Below are positions 54,530-62,730 of a stretch of DNA of 64,000 nucleotides, one piece after another. The notes beneath the pieces were generated by a model that was not told where the DNA came from, made no database searches, and saw only the letters and a list, made by a program, of their open reading frames with translations. Each line of letters begins with the position of its first letter. Position 1 is the stretch's first letter. A program made the translations under genes and the position numbers. Source of the stretch: CAZHOV01 sp964534315. Lineage in GTDB: Bacteria > Bacteroidota > Bacteroidia > Chitinophagales > Saprospiraceae. The stretch covers positions 1-64,000 of the forward strand of contig CAZHOV010000002.1 of assembly GCA_964534315.1 (NCBI GenBank), read 5' to 3'.

Positions 54530-56974
54530 CTACTTTCGAATAAGCGCGCCCAGCTTCTGTTCATATTGAGTAATGAGTTTAAGCATTATCTTCTCAACCT
54601 CCTTATCTTTTAAGGTTTTTGTTGGGTCCTCAAACAGCAGGCTGATCGCATATGATTTTTTTCCTTTTCCTAAGCGCTCTTCATTTTCATATACATCGAA
54701 TAAATTGATATCTTTTATCAACTTTTTACCCGACTTTTTTGCAATATCTGCAATTTCATTAAATTTTACGGATTTTTCAACTACTAAGGCCAAATCTCTG
54801 CGTATTCCGGGAAACTTATTGAGCTCTTCAAAAATTACATTCACCTTTCCGGAGGCTTTAGTCAGCCTGTCCCAATCGAAGGTCGCAAAATAAACATCTT
54901 GCTTAATGTCCATTTTTTTAAGCAGACCTTTCTGGACCTTCCCGAAAGTTACCAGGTGTTGAGGCCCCCTGTGGTAGGTCTGCCCGTAAGTCAACCACTG
55001 ATCATCCGCCACTTTTTCCTGGTAGCGCGTCACCCCCAATCTGTTCATCACTAAATGTACATAAGCTTTGAGTGTGTAAAAATTCACTTCTTGTGGTTCT
55101 TGCTGCAACCAGGTCTCCGGATGCTGCTTACCGGTAAGCGTCAGACTCAAATGACGACTTTCCTGTAAGGCTCCTTCTTCTTGCTGATAAGTACTTCCAA
55201 ATTCAAATAGCTTCAGATCAAGGTTCTGTCGATTTAGGTTGTTTACAACCGTCTCCAATGAAGAAAGTAACATATCAGGCCGCATAATATCCAGATGAAT
55301 ATTTGAGGTGTTGTTGATAAAAACTAACTTCTCCTCTTTCATGGGCAAGACGTCCTGGTAATATCTGGATTGCGACAACGAGAGGGCCATTGCTTCGCTA
55401 AATCCACTTCCCACCAACATGGCTCCGATCTGCTTTCTGACGGCACTGGCATCGACAGCATCTGAATGATTGACCGAAAAATTGATCTGGTCTGGAGTGG
55501 GTACCCTATTCAGCCCATAAATCCTCAAAATTTCTTCAATAACGTCTACTTCTCTGGTGACATCTGATTTATTTGTCGGAATGGCCACTTTAACTACCTC
55601 ATCTCCTTCTTCAACAATATCCATTTCCAAGGCTTTCAAAATTGCTTTAATTTCCGCTATTGGGATTTCCGTTCCCACCAATTTGCGTACCCGTTGGTAG
55701 CGCACTTCTATTTGTACGGGATTTATGGGATTAGGATACAAGTCGACGATCTCAGAAGTGATTTCTCCTCCGGCCAACTCCTTGATTAGCAGCGCAGCCC
55801 GTTTTAATGCCAGAATGACTACATTAGGATCACTCCCTTTTTCAAAGACTTTGGCTGCATCCGTTCTCAACAGGTGGCGCATACTGGTCCGCCTGATCCA
55901 TTTGGCGCTGAAGTGGGCCGATTCCAGAAATATACTGGTCGTACCTTCTGTAACACCCGAATTTATCCCCCCGAAAACGCCGGCAATACACATGCCTTTA
56001 GACGCTCCATCGCAGATCATTAAATCCTGATCGCTCAATTTGCGGTCAACCTCATCGAGTGATTTGAAAATGCTACCATCTTCCAGCGTTTTAACCACTA
56101 CCTTACCGTCTGTGATCTTTTCCGCGTCAAAAGCGTGAAGCGGCTGTCCTAGCTCGTGCAGGATATAGTTAGTAATATCAACAATATTATTGATGGATCG
56201 GACGCCGATAGCTTCGAGTTTATTCTTCATCCAATCGGGGGAAGGACCTACTTTTATACCTCTAATGGTAAGGCCTGCGTATCTTGGGCAAGCATCGTAG
56301 TTTTCAACGCTCACCTCAATCGGTTGATCAATGCGGTCTATCTGAAAGCCGGAAACGTCGGGCATTTTAACAGCGGAGCCTTTGTCAGGGAGATTGATTT
56401 GCAGGTAGGCGGCAAGATCTTTAGCCACTCCCAAGTGACAGGTCGCATCAGAGCGATTGGGGGTGAGGCCTATTTCATAGACTACGTCCGTTTCTATATT
56501 AAAATAATCGGCGGCAGGCATGCCTACCGGAGTATCTTCGGGGAGCACCAGAATTCCGCTATGATCATCGCCTAGTCCTAGTTCGTCCTCTGCACAGATC
56601 ATCCCTTCCGACACCTCACCTCTAATCTTTCCTTTTTTTATTGTAAAGGCTTTTCCTTCTTTATCGTATAAATCTGTACCGATCGTTGCGACCACCACCT
56701 TCTGGCCGGCGGCGACATTGGGAGCACCACAAACAATATGAAGGTCTTGTTCATTACCTACATTGACAGTGGTCACCGAAAGTTTATCTGCATTGGGATG
56801 TTTGGCGCAGGTCTTGACCTCTCCGGTCACGATACCTTTGAGTCCTCCTTTTATACTTTCTACCGTTTTCATTCCCTCCACTTCAAGGCCTATTGCCGTC
56901 AATATTTCGCTGATCTCGTCTGCGGACAGGTGGATATCCAGGTAATTTTTTAGCCAGTTAAGTGAAACTTCCAT
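54530..56974 (-). CDS. pheT: Phenylalanine--tRNA ligase beta subunit
   Basis: An 814-residue protein starting at the ATG at 56974 (MEVSLNWLKNYLDI); the longer frame to 57055 adds an unrelated segment. Order of domains: N-terminal B1, the tRNA-binding OB fold (about 40-150, GIVTGEVKTCAKHPNADKLS), B3/B4 editing (about 205-390, GIRSINNIVDITNYILHELG; AGVFGGINSGVTEGTTSIFL), B5 (about 400-480), and a C-terminal FDX-ACB anticodon domain (NKFPGIRRDLALVVEKSVKF). Length matches the family. pheS is not in the window. Confidence 0.95.
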   Translation of the reverse strand: MEVSLNWLKNYLDIHLSADEISEILTAIGLEVEGMKTVESIKGGLKGIVTGEVKTCAKHPNADKLSVTTVNVGNEQDLHIVCGAPNVAAGQKVVVATIGTDLYDKEGKAFTIKKGKIRGEVSEGMICAEDELGLGDDHSGILVLPEDTPVGMPAADYFNIETDVVYEIGLTPNRSDATCHLGVAKDLAAYLQINLPDKGSAVKMPDVSGFQIDRIDQPIEVSVENYDACPRYAGLTIRGIKVGPSPDWMKNKLEAIGVRSINNIVDITNYILHELGQPLHAFDAEKITDGKVVVKTLEDGSIFKSLDEVDRKLSDQDLMICDGASKGMCIAGVFGGINSGVTEGTTSIFLESAHFSAKWIRRTSMRHLLRTDAAKVFEKGSDPNVVILALKRAALLIKELAGGEITSEIVDLYPNPINPVQIEVRYQRVRKLVGTEIPIAEIKAILKALEMDIVEEGDEVVKVAIPTNKSDVTREVDVIEEILRIYGLNRVPTPDQINFSVNHSDAVDASAVRKQIGAMLVGSGFSEAMALSLSQSRYYQDVLPMKEEKLVFINNTSNIHLDIMRPDMLLSSLETVVNNLNRQNLDLKLFEFGSTYQQEEGALQESRHLSLTLTGKQHPETWLQQEPQEVNFYTLKAYVHLVMNRLGVTRYQEKVADDQWLTYGQTYHRGPQHLVTFGKVQKGLLKKMDIKQDVYFATFDWDRLTKASGKVNVIFEELNKFPGIRRDLALVVEKSVKFNEIADIAKKSGKKLIKDINLFDVYENEERLGKGKKSYAISLLFEDPTKTLKDKEVEKIMLKLITQYEQKLGALIRK

Positions 56975-57012
56975 CTCATCTATAGTTGAATAGGTTGATC
57001 TAAAGAAAAGTA

Positions 57013-57020
57013 CAAATATA
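57013..57020 (-). promoter_or_regulatory. Putative -7 element of the pheT promoter
   Basis: On the minus strand this reads TATATTTG, matching TAnnTTTG, about 40 nt upstream of the pheT start. No TTG is found at the expected distance, so support is moderate. Confidence 0.4.
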
Positions 57021-57077
57021 GTAATTCTACTTTCCTGGGCATGAGTATATATCAAAAAATAGCGGTAATAAGTTCCA

Positions 57078-57896
57078 CTATTCGGTGATATCTACCCCTA
57101 CTGCCTGGAGTACATCCTTATTTTGGCCGCCGAGATGGATAAAGGCGATCACCGAGCAGTTTTCATCTACCCATTCATTGGGGAGGATGTAGGAAAATGA
57201 TTTTTCAAACGGCTGTCCCTCCAATAAGTTATCATCGGAGATGGAGCTACCTGTCGGATTGGTCAGGGTTTTACGCATTACGTGTTTGTGTTTGTAATCC
57301 GCAACCTTTCCTTCGAGCGTATCTTGATAGTCAATGATACCATTTTCAAGGATCATCACCGTTACCCGATGGTCTCCCTGCATATCCTGAAGCGGCAGGA
57401 TGGTAAGATCAACAGACAAGGCCCGCTCATTGGGGCTGTAGTTAGCTTCTAAATTCAGATTGGCGACGGGCTCTTGCTGTAATTCTTCGGCCACCAGAGC
57501 CCCCCACTCGTTTTTTCCTTTTTGATAAGTCGCGTCTCCGAATTTTTTCCGGTTGACGACAGCACTGGGATATCCCAACGGCTCTCCCAGGAGACTAAGG
57601 ATCTGCTCTCCCTCCTCTGTCCTGAAATCGTACTTACTATCCGGAAGCGGGATCGCAAATGAACCGGAAGCATGGATAGATACCACCACCAGATTATTGG
57701 GATTCAGAGCTAACAGGTTTTCCAATTCAGCACTTCCTTCCGGACAATTCACGCAACGCACGCCCGTAAATTCTTCAATCAACACTACTCGATTCCCCGA
57801 ATCTTGGGGCCCTACAGGCGGTATGACCGGCATATTTTCTTCACAGCCTACGATTAAAAAAAAGCAAGCGATCAGGTATAGGATAGGTTTTTTCAT
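57078..57896 (-). CDS. Omp28-related lipoprotein with thioredoxin-like CxxC
   Basis: A 272-residue lipoprotein. The signal ends in the lipobox LIVGC. The N-terminal half resembles a thioredoxin fold of the Omp28 family: VVLIEEFTGVRCVNCPEGSA contains CVNC, followed by VVVSIHASGSF and a cis-Pro-like GYPSAVVNR. The C-terminal half is a beta sandwich (LNLEANYSPNERALSVDLTI). Omp28 proteins are outer-membrane lipoproteins of Bacteroidota with uncertain function; the CxxC suggests a thiol role. It lies 77 nt downstream of the DUF6029-like gene, likely in one operon. Confidence 0.82.
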   Translation of the reverse strand: MKKPILYLIACFFLIVGCEENMPVIPPVGPQDSGNRVVLIEEFTGVRCVNCPEGSAELENLLALNPNNLVVVSIHASGSFAIPLPDSKYDFRTEEGEQILSLLGEPLGYPSAVVNRKKFGDATYQKGKNEWGALVAEELQQEPVANLNLEANYSPNERALSVDLTILPLQDMQGDHRVTVMILENGIIDYQDTLEGKVADYKHKHVMRKTLTNPTGSSISDDNLLEGQPFEKSFSYILPNEWVDENCSVIAFIHLGGQNKDVLQAVGVDITE

Positions 57897-57973
57897 GATT
57901 TGAGCCTTTATTCAAAAAATATAAAATAGCTACTTTTGCAAAATAATCGAAAGGGTACACAGATTAATCAGTA

Positions 57974-59641
57974 CTAAAACGACGAATTTACTGTAAGTTT
58001 CACTCCGCTAAAGGCGGGTTCTAACCGGCAGATGCCTCCGGTACAGACTACCCCTTCCACTTGTTTGATATAACTCAACGAGAAGCGGTTGGCTTTATTG
58101 GTATAAAATACGTCAAATCTCGGATAATGGGAAGAATCCGGAAAATCCGCATTTTGCGGATCGATATTATACATATCAGAAACCGTAAATGTCCAGTGCG
58201 GCGCAATACTGAATTCTACCAGTCCAAACAGCCAGTCACCATATTCTCTATTCGTAAAACCAAATAATTCCAAGCCGGTTGCCATATACTGGGCTTCGAA
58301 GCGAATAGAGCGCTTGCGATCAAACTTGTACAGAAAGTCTACATAGGGGATAAAAGTCTCCACCAGGTCTACGCCGGGCTTCGTTTCGAAAATTTCCTGA
58401 TTATAGTTTTGAAACTGCACCCCGCCGATCAGGTTCCACTTTCGCTTGTATTTGTAGGTAAATTGGGTGAAGATCTCCCGGTAGAGCAGGTTATTATTCA
58501 GATCGGTAATATTCGAATAATTGACATAGAATCCTACTTTGCGGCTAGGCGAGTATCGCACGTCAATTTGATAAGCCAACTCCCCCAATTCCTGGGTGGC
58601 TGCATTATAACGGGCTGTTAACCGGTAAGTATTTACCCTGGCCATCGGAGGCAGGAAGTTGATAATTCCCCGATTCAGTTCTACAAAAGGCTCTGTCCGG
58701 AAAGTGAAATTCTCCGTCCGTTTTCCTTCGACGGTAATTCCCAGGCCTTTAGTCGCATAACTCAAACTGGTGTAAACAATATTTCCCTCATCACCGACCA
58801 GTTTCCCAGTACTTACATCTCCTGTCCAGTTGAGCTTCTCAGCAAAAGGGTCATTAAACACGTCTCTTGTTTTGTAGGCACCTTCGATGTACCAGGAAAA
58901 TCCTTTGTAAGAAAGGGTATTATAAATCGAAAAAGCATAATTATTGTGCTTGAAACTGAAACTATCCTGAGGCGTGTAAGAAGCAATGGTATTCACCACT
59001 TGTTCGGTGATCTCGTCATTATAGGTTCGATTGACGGCTCCGAACCCGGGAGCGAGGGTTAAGCCCCCCTCTTTACCTAAGGCAAAAAAACCATCCAGAC
59101 TCCCTCCTTTTATGATGGCTCCGTAGGTATCAAATTGTAATTTCTGTTTTCCGGTGAAGAGTTTGATCTGAAGGTCAGGAGTAAGATCGTATAGAAGGCG
59201 CACCCCATATAGGGCATTGTCGATGAGTAGGGGGCGCTGTTCATAAGCCCGAAATATGGTTCCCGCACCAATCTGGTCATAAAAGTAGCCGACGGTGATG
59301 TCCAGGTCGTAGATCTTTTTACGGATAAACCACATCCCTATACCTTGTCCCGTATAAGAATCCTGTGGATTTAGCAGGTTGGAGTTGTTGAACAGATCAA
59401 ACCGGAGGCCAAAATCAAAGCCCCAGTTGCTATAGTTAAGGTTGAGCCAGGCATCGGCGCCATAAAGTTGTCTGTCATACTGAGGAGTTCCAAATGCCCC
59501 AATAGTAGAGTCCCGCTGAAAAAAGTTACCGTTAGCTTCAAACCGCCCGCTGATCGTTCCCATATTCCCCTGGTTTTGCTGACTAAACCCTAACTGTACA
59601 ACTGAACAAAATAGTAAAATGGTTAAAAAACGAAAGCACAT
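57974..59641 (-). CDS. DUF6029-like outer-membrane beta-barrel protein
   Basis: A 555-residue protein with a signal peptide (residues 1-20, ending GFSQ) and an all-beta mature chain: FEANGNFFQRDSTI, DAWLNLNYSNWGFDFGLRFD, then many alternating strands ending with an aromatic C-terminal residue (LTVNSSF), the outer-membrane insertion signal. This is the pattern of the DUF6029 family that accompanies Omp28. The transported or bound substrate is unknown. It lies upstream of the Omp28 gene and divergent from tlpA. Confidence 0.7.
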   Translation of the reverse strand: MCFRFLTILLFCSVVQLGFSQQNQGNMGTISGRFEANGNFFQRDSTIGAFGTPQYDRQLYGADAWLNLNYSNWGFDFGLRFDLFNNSNLLNPQDSYTGQGIGMWFIRKKIYDLDITVGYFYDQIGAGTIFRAYEQRPLLIDNALYGVRLLYDLTPDLQIKLFTGKQKLQFDTYGAIIKGGSLDGFFALGKEGGLTLAPGFGAVNRTYNDEITEQVVNTIASYTPQDSFSFKHNNYAFSIYNTLSYKGFSWYIEGAYKTRDVFNDPFAEKLNWTGDVSTGKLVGDEGNIVYTSLSYATKGLGITVEGKRTENFTFRTEPFVELNRGIINFLPPMARVNTYRLTARYNAATQELGELAYQIDVRYSPSRKVGFYVNYSNITDLNNNLLYREIFTQFTYKYKRKWNLIGGVQFQNYNQEIFETKPGVDLVETFIPYVDFLYKFDRKRSIRFEAQYMATGLELFGFTNREYGDWLFGLVEFSIAPHWTFTVSDMYNIDPQNADFPDSSHYPRFDVFYTNKANRFSLSYIKQVEGVVCTGGICRLEPAFSGVKLTVNSSF

Positions 59642-60205
59642 AATCAGTTCTATTTATATGATTCTAGGTTCTATTCTAGTTTGTAAGTAGTAAGACAAAA
59701 AAATTGGAAGAATAATTTTTTTAGTTTGGAAGCTATTTTCTGCACCATCTCCAAATATTCAATGGTTTAGTCAATTTCTTCCGAACAAAATCATTCTACA
59801 AGCAATTTTGATTGGTCCCTCAAGCAGTTTTTGGGAAAAAAAATGATAAAATCCTGTCATCTGGAAAATATCTATATTGGTTTTCGTCGTTCTGTTATCG
59901 TTTTCGTGCTTAAACTGTAGCCTACCTGTAGGTTGCTTACATTCTTAAAAAATTCCTAAATGCCAATATTTAGGAACCTGATAAGGTTAGGATGGCGTTA
60001 AACATAAAGGTATGCTTCGAAATAAAATAATTTTTTGCCTAACTTTGCCCGCACTTTACACAGTTTTGGCCATGCAAGTTAAAATGATTTCATCAATCTT
60101 AATAAATTGGGAATATTTAATTTTTGAAAAGCATTGTCGAACCGATTGATTCTTTTAGAAATGCTTTAATTTTTTTGTATACTAATAACTCACTAAATAC
60201 TCGTT
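59642..60205. promoter_or_regulatory. Divergent promoter region between the DUF6029-like gene and tlpA
   Basis: No gene seen. TAACTTTG at 60040-60047 is a perfect TAnnTTTG box pointing to tlpA and would leave a leader of about 150 nt. Further left, TTCCTAAAT (59953-59961) and ATTTAGGAA (59968-59976) form a 9-bp inverted repeat with a 6-nt spacer, a possible regulator site. The region is strongly AT-rich. Confidence 0.5.
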
Positions 60206-60709
60206 ATGACATTTTTTAAAACCATTTTATTCACAATATTAGTAACCTGCTCTTCAGCATTGATCGCTCAGCAAACACTTCCTAGTGTGCAAGTGCGGTC
60301 ACTTGACGGAAAAACGGTAGATATTCAGGATTTTGGCAAAAATGATAAAATCACTGTGCTTAGCTTTTGGGCAACCTGGTGCTCGCCTTGTAAAAAGGAA
60401 TTAGATGCTATCGCGGATGTCTATCCGGACTGGCAGGAGGAATACAATATGGAACTCGTTGCAGTTACTATTGACAACTCCAGAAATTTAACGAAGGTAG
60501 GTCCGTTGGTAGCTTCCAAAAACTGGGAATATACCATACTTGCCGACACCAAAGAAGAGTTGAAGAACGCCCTCAATGTGGCGGCCGTGCCTCATACGTT
60601 TTTGATCGATCAAAAGGGAAATATCGTTTTCTCTCACTCCGGTTATGTACCAGGCGATGAGTATGAACTGGAAGATATGATTAGAGAATTGGCTGCTGAG
60701 AAAGAATGA
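60206..60709 (+). CDS. TlpA-like periplasmic thioredoxin
   Basis: A 167-residue exported thioredoxin-fold protein. A signal peptide (FFKTILFTILVTCSSALIAQ) is followed by the redox motif FWATWCSPCKKELDAI (CSPC) and the cis-Pro region AAVPHTFLIDQKGNIVFSHS, as in TlpA/ResA proteins. It likely reduces disulfides in the cell envelope. It is divergent from the Omp28/DUF6029 genes, which contain a CVNC lipoprotein; a functional link through thiol chemistry is inference. Confidence 0.9.
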   Translation: MTFFKTILFTILVTCSSALIAQQTLPSVQVRSLDGKTVDIQDFGKNDKITVLSFWATWCSPCKKELDAIADVYPDWQEEYNMELVAVTIDNSRNLTKVGPLVASKNWEYTILADTKEELKNALNVAAVPHTFLIDQKGNIVFSHSGYVPGDEYELEDMIRELAAEKE

Positions 60710-60716
60710 TTTTTTA

Positions 60717-60876
60717 GAGGGGCTGTCTCATTAGTCAATGAGCCATCCCCAAGAGATTTTTTTATTTTGGGAGGTCTGTTTTTATTAAAAAAATTGTAAT
60801 TTTTTTAATAAAAACAGACCTCCCAAAGAAGAAAGTTTTGTGGCTCGTAACACCAAAGGTGTTATGAGCCACCCTC
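60717..60876. repeat. Palindromic MITE-like repeat, copy B (inverted relative to copy A)
   Basis: A 160-bp element with ends GAGGGGCTGTCTCATTAG and the inverse of GAGGGTGGCTCATAAC. Its centre is a perfect 30-bp palindrome (60766-60795 with 60798-60827) with a 2-nt loop. The flanks match copy A, read in reverse, with few differences on one side and more on the other. It lies between convergent genes (tlpA and a small lipoprotein) and could also end transcription in both directions. Confidence 0.75.
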
Positions 60877-60950
60877 TTTTTAAGGTGGGCTGTTTTGTTT
60901 CCAGACGTTTATTGATAGATCAAATAGTTTAAGGGGGAATAGTTTACTCT

Positions 60951-61199
60951 TTATTTCTTTTTTTTTAGGTCTTTAAGAAACTTTTCTTTAAAGATACTCA
61001 TATAGCTATTTGATATAGCTGTGCTATCAAACTCAGTAAAAGAATAATGGTCATTTAAACGGTACCAATTTTCTTTAACATATTGAAAATATTCTTTTTT
61101 CTCCTTATTTCGGTCCGTTTTGTTGATACTGGATGACTTGCAAGCTGAGATCAAGGCTAAACAAGAAAATAGAATAAAAAGGTGAATTATGCGAATCAT
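60951..61199 (-). CDS. Small hypothetical lipoprotein
   Basis: An 82-residue protein with a signal peptide and lipobox (FILFSCLALISAC). The mature part of about 60 residues is charged, Lys-rich at the end (KFLKDLKKKK) and unlike any family I know. The ATG and the next few codons lie inside the left 19-bp inverted repeat of the element at 61189-61461, so both its start and its upstream region belong to that element. It may be a remnant carried by it. Confidence 0.5.
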   Translation of the reverse strand: MIRIIHLFILFSCLALISACKSSSINKTDRNKEKKEYFQYVKENWYRLNDHYSFTEFDSTAISNSYMSIFKEKFLKDLKKKK

Positions 61200-61461
61200 G
61201 GGCTAAACATTTATAGGGGCCTAAGAGAAAGCCGCTTTTGCGGCGAAAGATCATAGCCTGTAGCGTGAGCTACAGGAAGAAATAGCAGCTAAAACACGAA
61301 GCTGCAGCGCAGCGAAAGAGAATAGTCAACGTATTTTTTCTTTCGCCCCCACGGGGCTTTTATGATTAACCATGAATAACCCAGAGGCTTACGCCACTGG
61401 CTACGATATTTCGCTGCTATGCAGCTTTATGTTGTAACTAATTTTAGCCCATGATTCGCAT
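61189..61461. repeat. 273-bp structured element with perfect 19-bp terminal inverted repeats
   Basis: ATGCGAATCATGGGCTAAA (61189-61207) and its exact inverse (61443-61461) bound a segment with several internal hairpins: GCCGC/GCGGC near 61232-61245, CCTGTAGC GTGA GCTACAGG (61258-61277) and others near 61310 and 61430. No open reading frame of note lies inside. No target-site duplication is visible. It has the form of a MITE or of a structured-RNA repeat. Confidence 0.7.
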
Positions 61462-61477
61462 GACCCAGGTTTTAGAA

Positions 61478-61524
61478 GGGGTTGTTTTACGAAAAAAATA
61501 GAATTTTTTTCGTAAAACAACCCC
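61478..61524 (-). terminator. Strong hairpin after the beta-propeller lipoprotein gene
   Basis: A 22-bp perfect stem (61478-61499 with 61503-61524), reading GGGGTTGTTTTACG at the base, with a 3-nt loop. It lies 19 nt after the stop of the gene at 61544. No separate T-tract follows, but the A/T-rich tip would give a run of U in the RNA. Confidence 0.6.
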
Positions 61525-61543
61525 CTCATTCTTTCTAAATCCC

Positions 61544-62605
61544 TTATTCCGGAATCTCAATCACTCGCTCATTACTGCCATCAATATCCATCAGGAATAG
61601 TCGCTCAGTATACTCCATTGTACAATCGTCAATTTTATTTCGGTCAATCCGTTCGTAGAGAACGGTATTACCGTCAGGAGATATTGCCGCGTTGTCATAC
61701 TGCCGGTTATCAGCTCCGGTTGCAATAATCGTTCTACTTTTTGTATCTACATTATAAACAATGAAGTTATGATTAGATCCATAGAATAGGCTGTTCATCT
61801 CTCCGATGTAGGTGGAAAAACTAGGCCAACCGGCGTGATAAAGACTGGAAGGAAAATCATATAGGTAAATGGCATCAAACGGAATAAATAATTTCTGTGA
61901 AAAATCTATCTCTCCAATCCCCACTAAATCTTCATCTATATTGATCCAGCTCATCCCTGTAATTTTTTCATCCTTCCAGTTAAGACCCGCTACTGTAAAT
62001 TCTGAACTACTAATAGAATTTAAAGTTTTACCATTTTCGTCTGCTAAAAATATTGTAGTATTGCCATCATTCCAATTTTTATAGACAATTTTGTTACCCA
62101 TTCCATTCCATCTTGGTTCTTGATGCAGACCAGGAGCGTTCGTCAATTGGATCAAACTATCTCCATTAGACTTTACCTTAAAAATGTTCGTTCCTGTTCC
62201 GGTATAAACCAGCCAACCCTTTACACTCCAATCCAGAAAAAAACAGGCATTATCGGCTATTTTATGTTTTTTTCCCGTACATAGATTAAACGTCCAGATC
62301 TGCTGGTTGCATAAATTGCTTTCAATATCTCTTCGGATATAAGCAATTTCTAACGGATTATTGGGATTAAATACCGGGTAGGTATAATAATAATTCATTA
62401 GTGGGATCATATCAATTGTGCGTATACAAGTCAATGGAATGAGCGAATCTGCATTTTCCACAAATCGAGTATAATTTTCTTCGAAACAGGGAGGTGGTGG
62501 TAGCTCCTCTTCTTCTGGTTGAGGACTATTTTCAGGGCTAAGGGAAGTATCTGAGCAGGCGGAGAGAGAAAGAAAGAAGAAGATATATAGTATTCTTTTT
62601 AGCAT
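61544..62605 (-). CDS. Beta-propeller (TolB/PD40-like) lipoprotein
   Basis: A 353-residue lipoprotein with lipobox LSLSAC and a Pro/Glu-rich linker (PQPEEEELPPPPC). The mature chain has WD40-like/PD40 repeats of the TolB kind: YPVFNPNNPLEIAYIRRD, LHQEPRWNGMGNKIVYKNWN, and near the end AISPDGNTVLYERI. Such propellers bind peptides or proteins at the outer membrane. No catalytic motif is seen. Monocistronic; function unknown. Confidence 0.75.
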   Translation of the reverse strand: MLKRILYIFFFLSLSACSDTSLSPENSPQPEEEELPPPPCFEENYTRFVENADSLIPLTCIRTIDMIPLMNYYYTYPVFNPNNPLEIAYIRRDIESNLCNQQIWTFNLCTGKKHKIADNACFFLDWSVKGWLVYTGTGTNIFKVKSNGDSLIQLTNAPGLHQEPRWNGMGNKIVYKNWNDGNTTIFLADENGKTLNSISSSEFTVAGLNWKDEKITGMSWINIDEDLVGIGEIDFSQKLFIPFDAIYLYDFPSSLYHAGWPSFSTYIGEMNSLFYGSNHNFIVYNVDTKSRTIIATGADNRQYDNAAISPDGNTVLYERIDRNKIDDCTMEYTERLFLMDIDGSNERVIEIPE

Positions 62606-62730
62606 AGATTTAAGAATTCATATCAATTTCCATAATTTCAAAACAAAAAACGCCAAATGAAAATTTATTGTATTAAGTTTTTATTAACTCTTATTCCTTT
62701 ATTCTCTAGAGAGAAAAAACAATAACTCCT

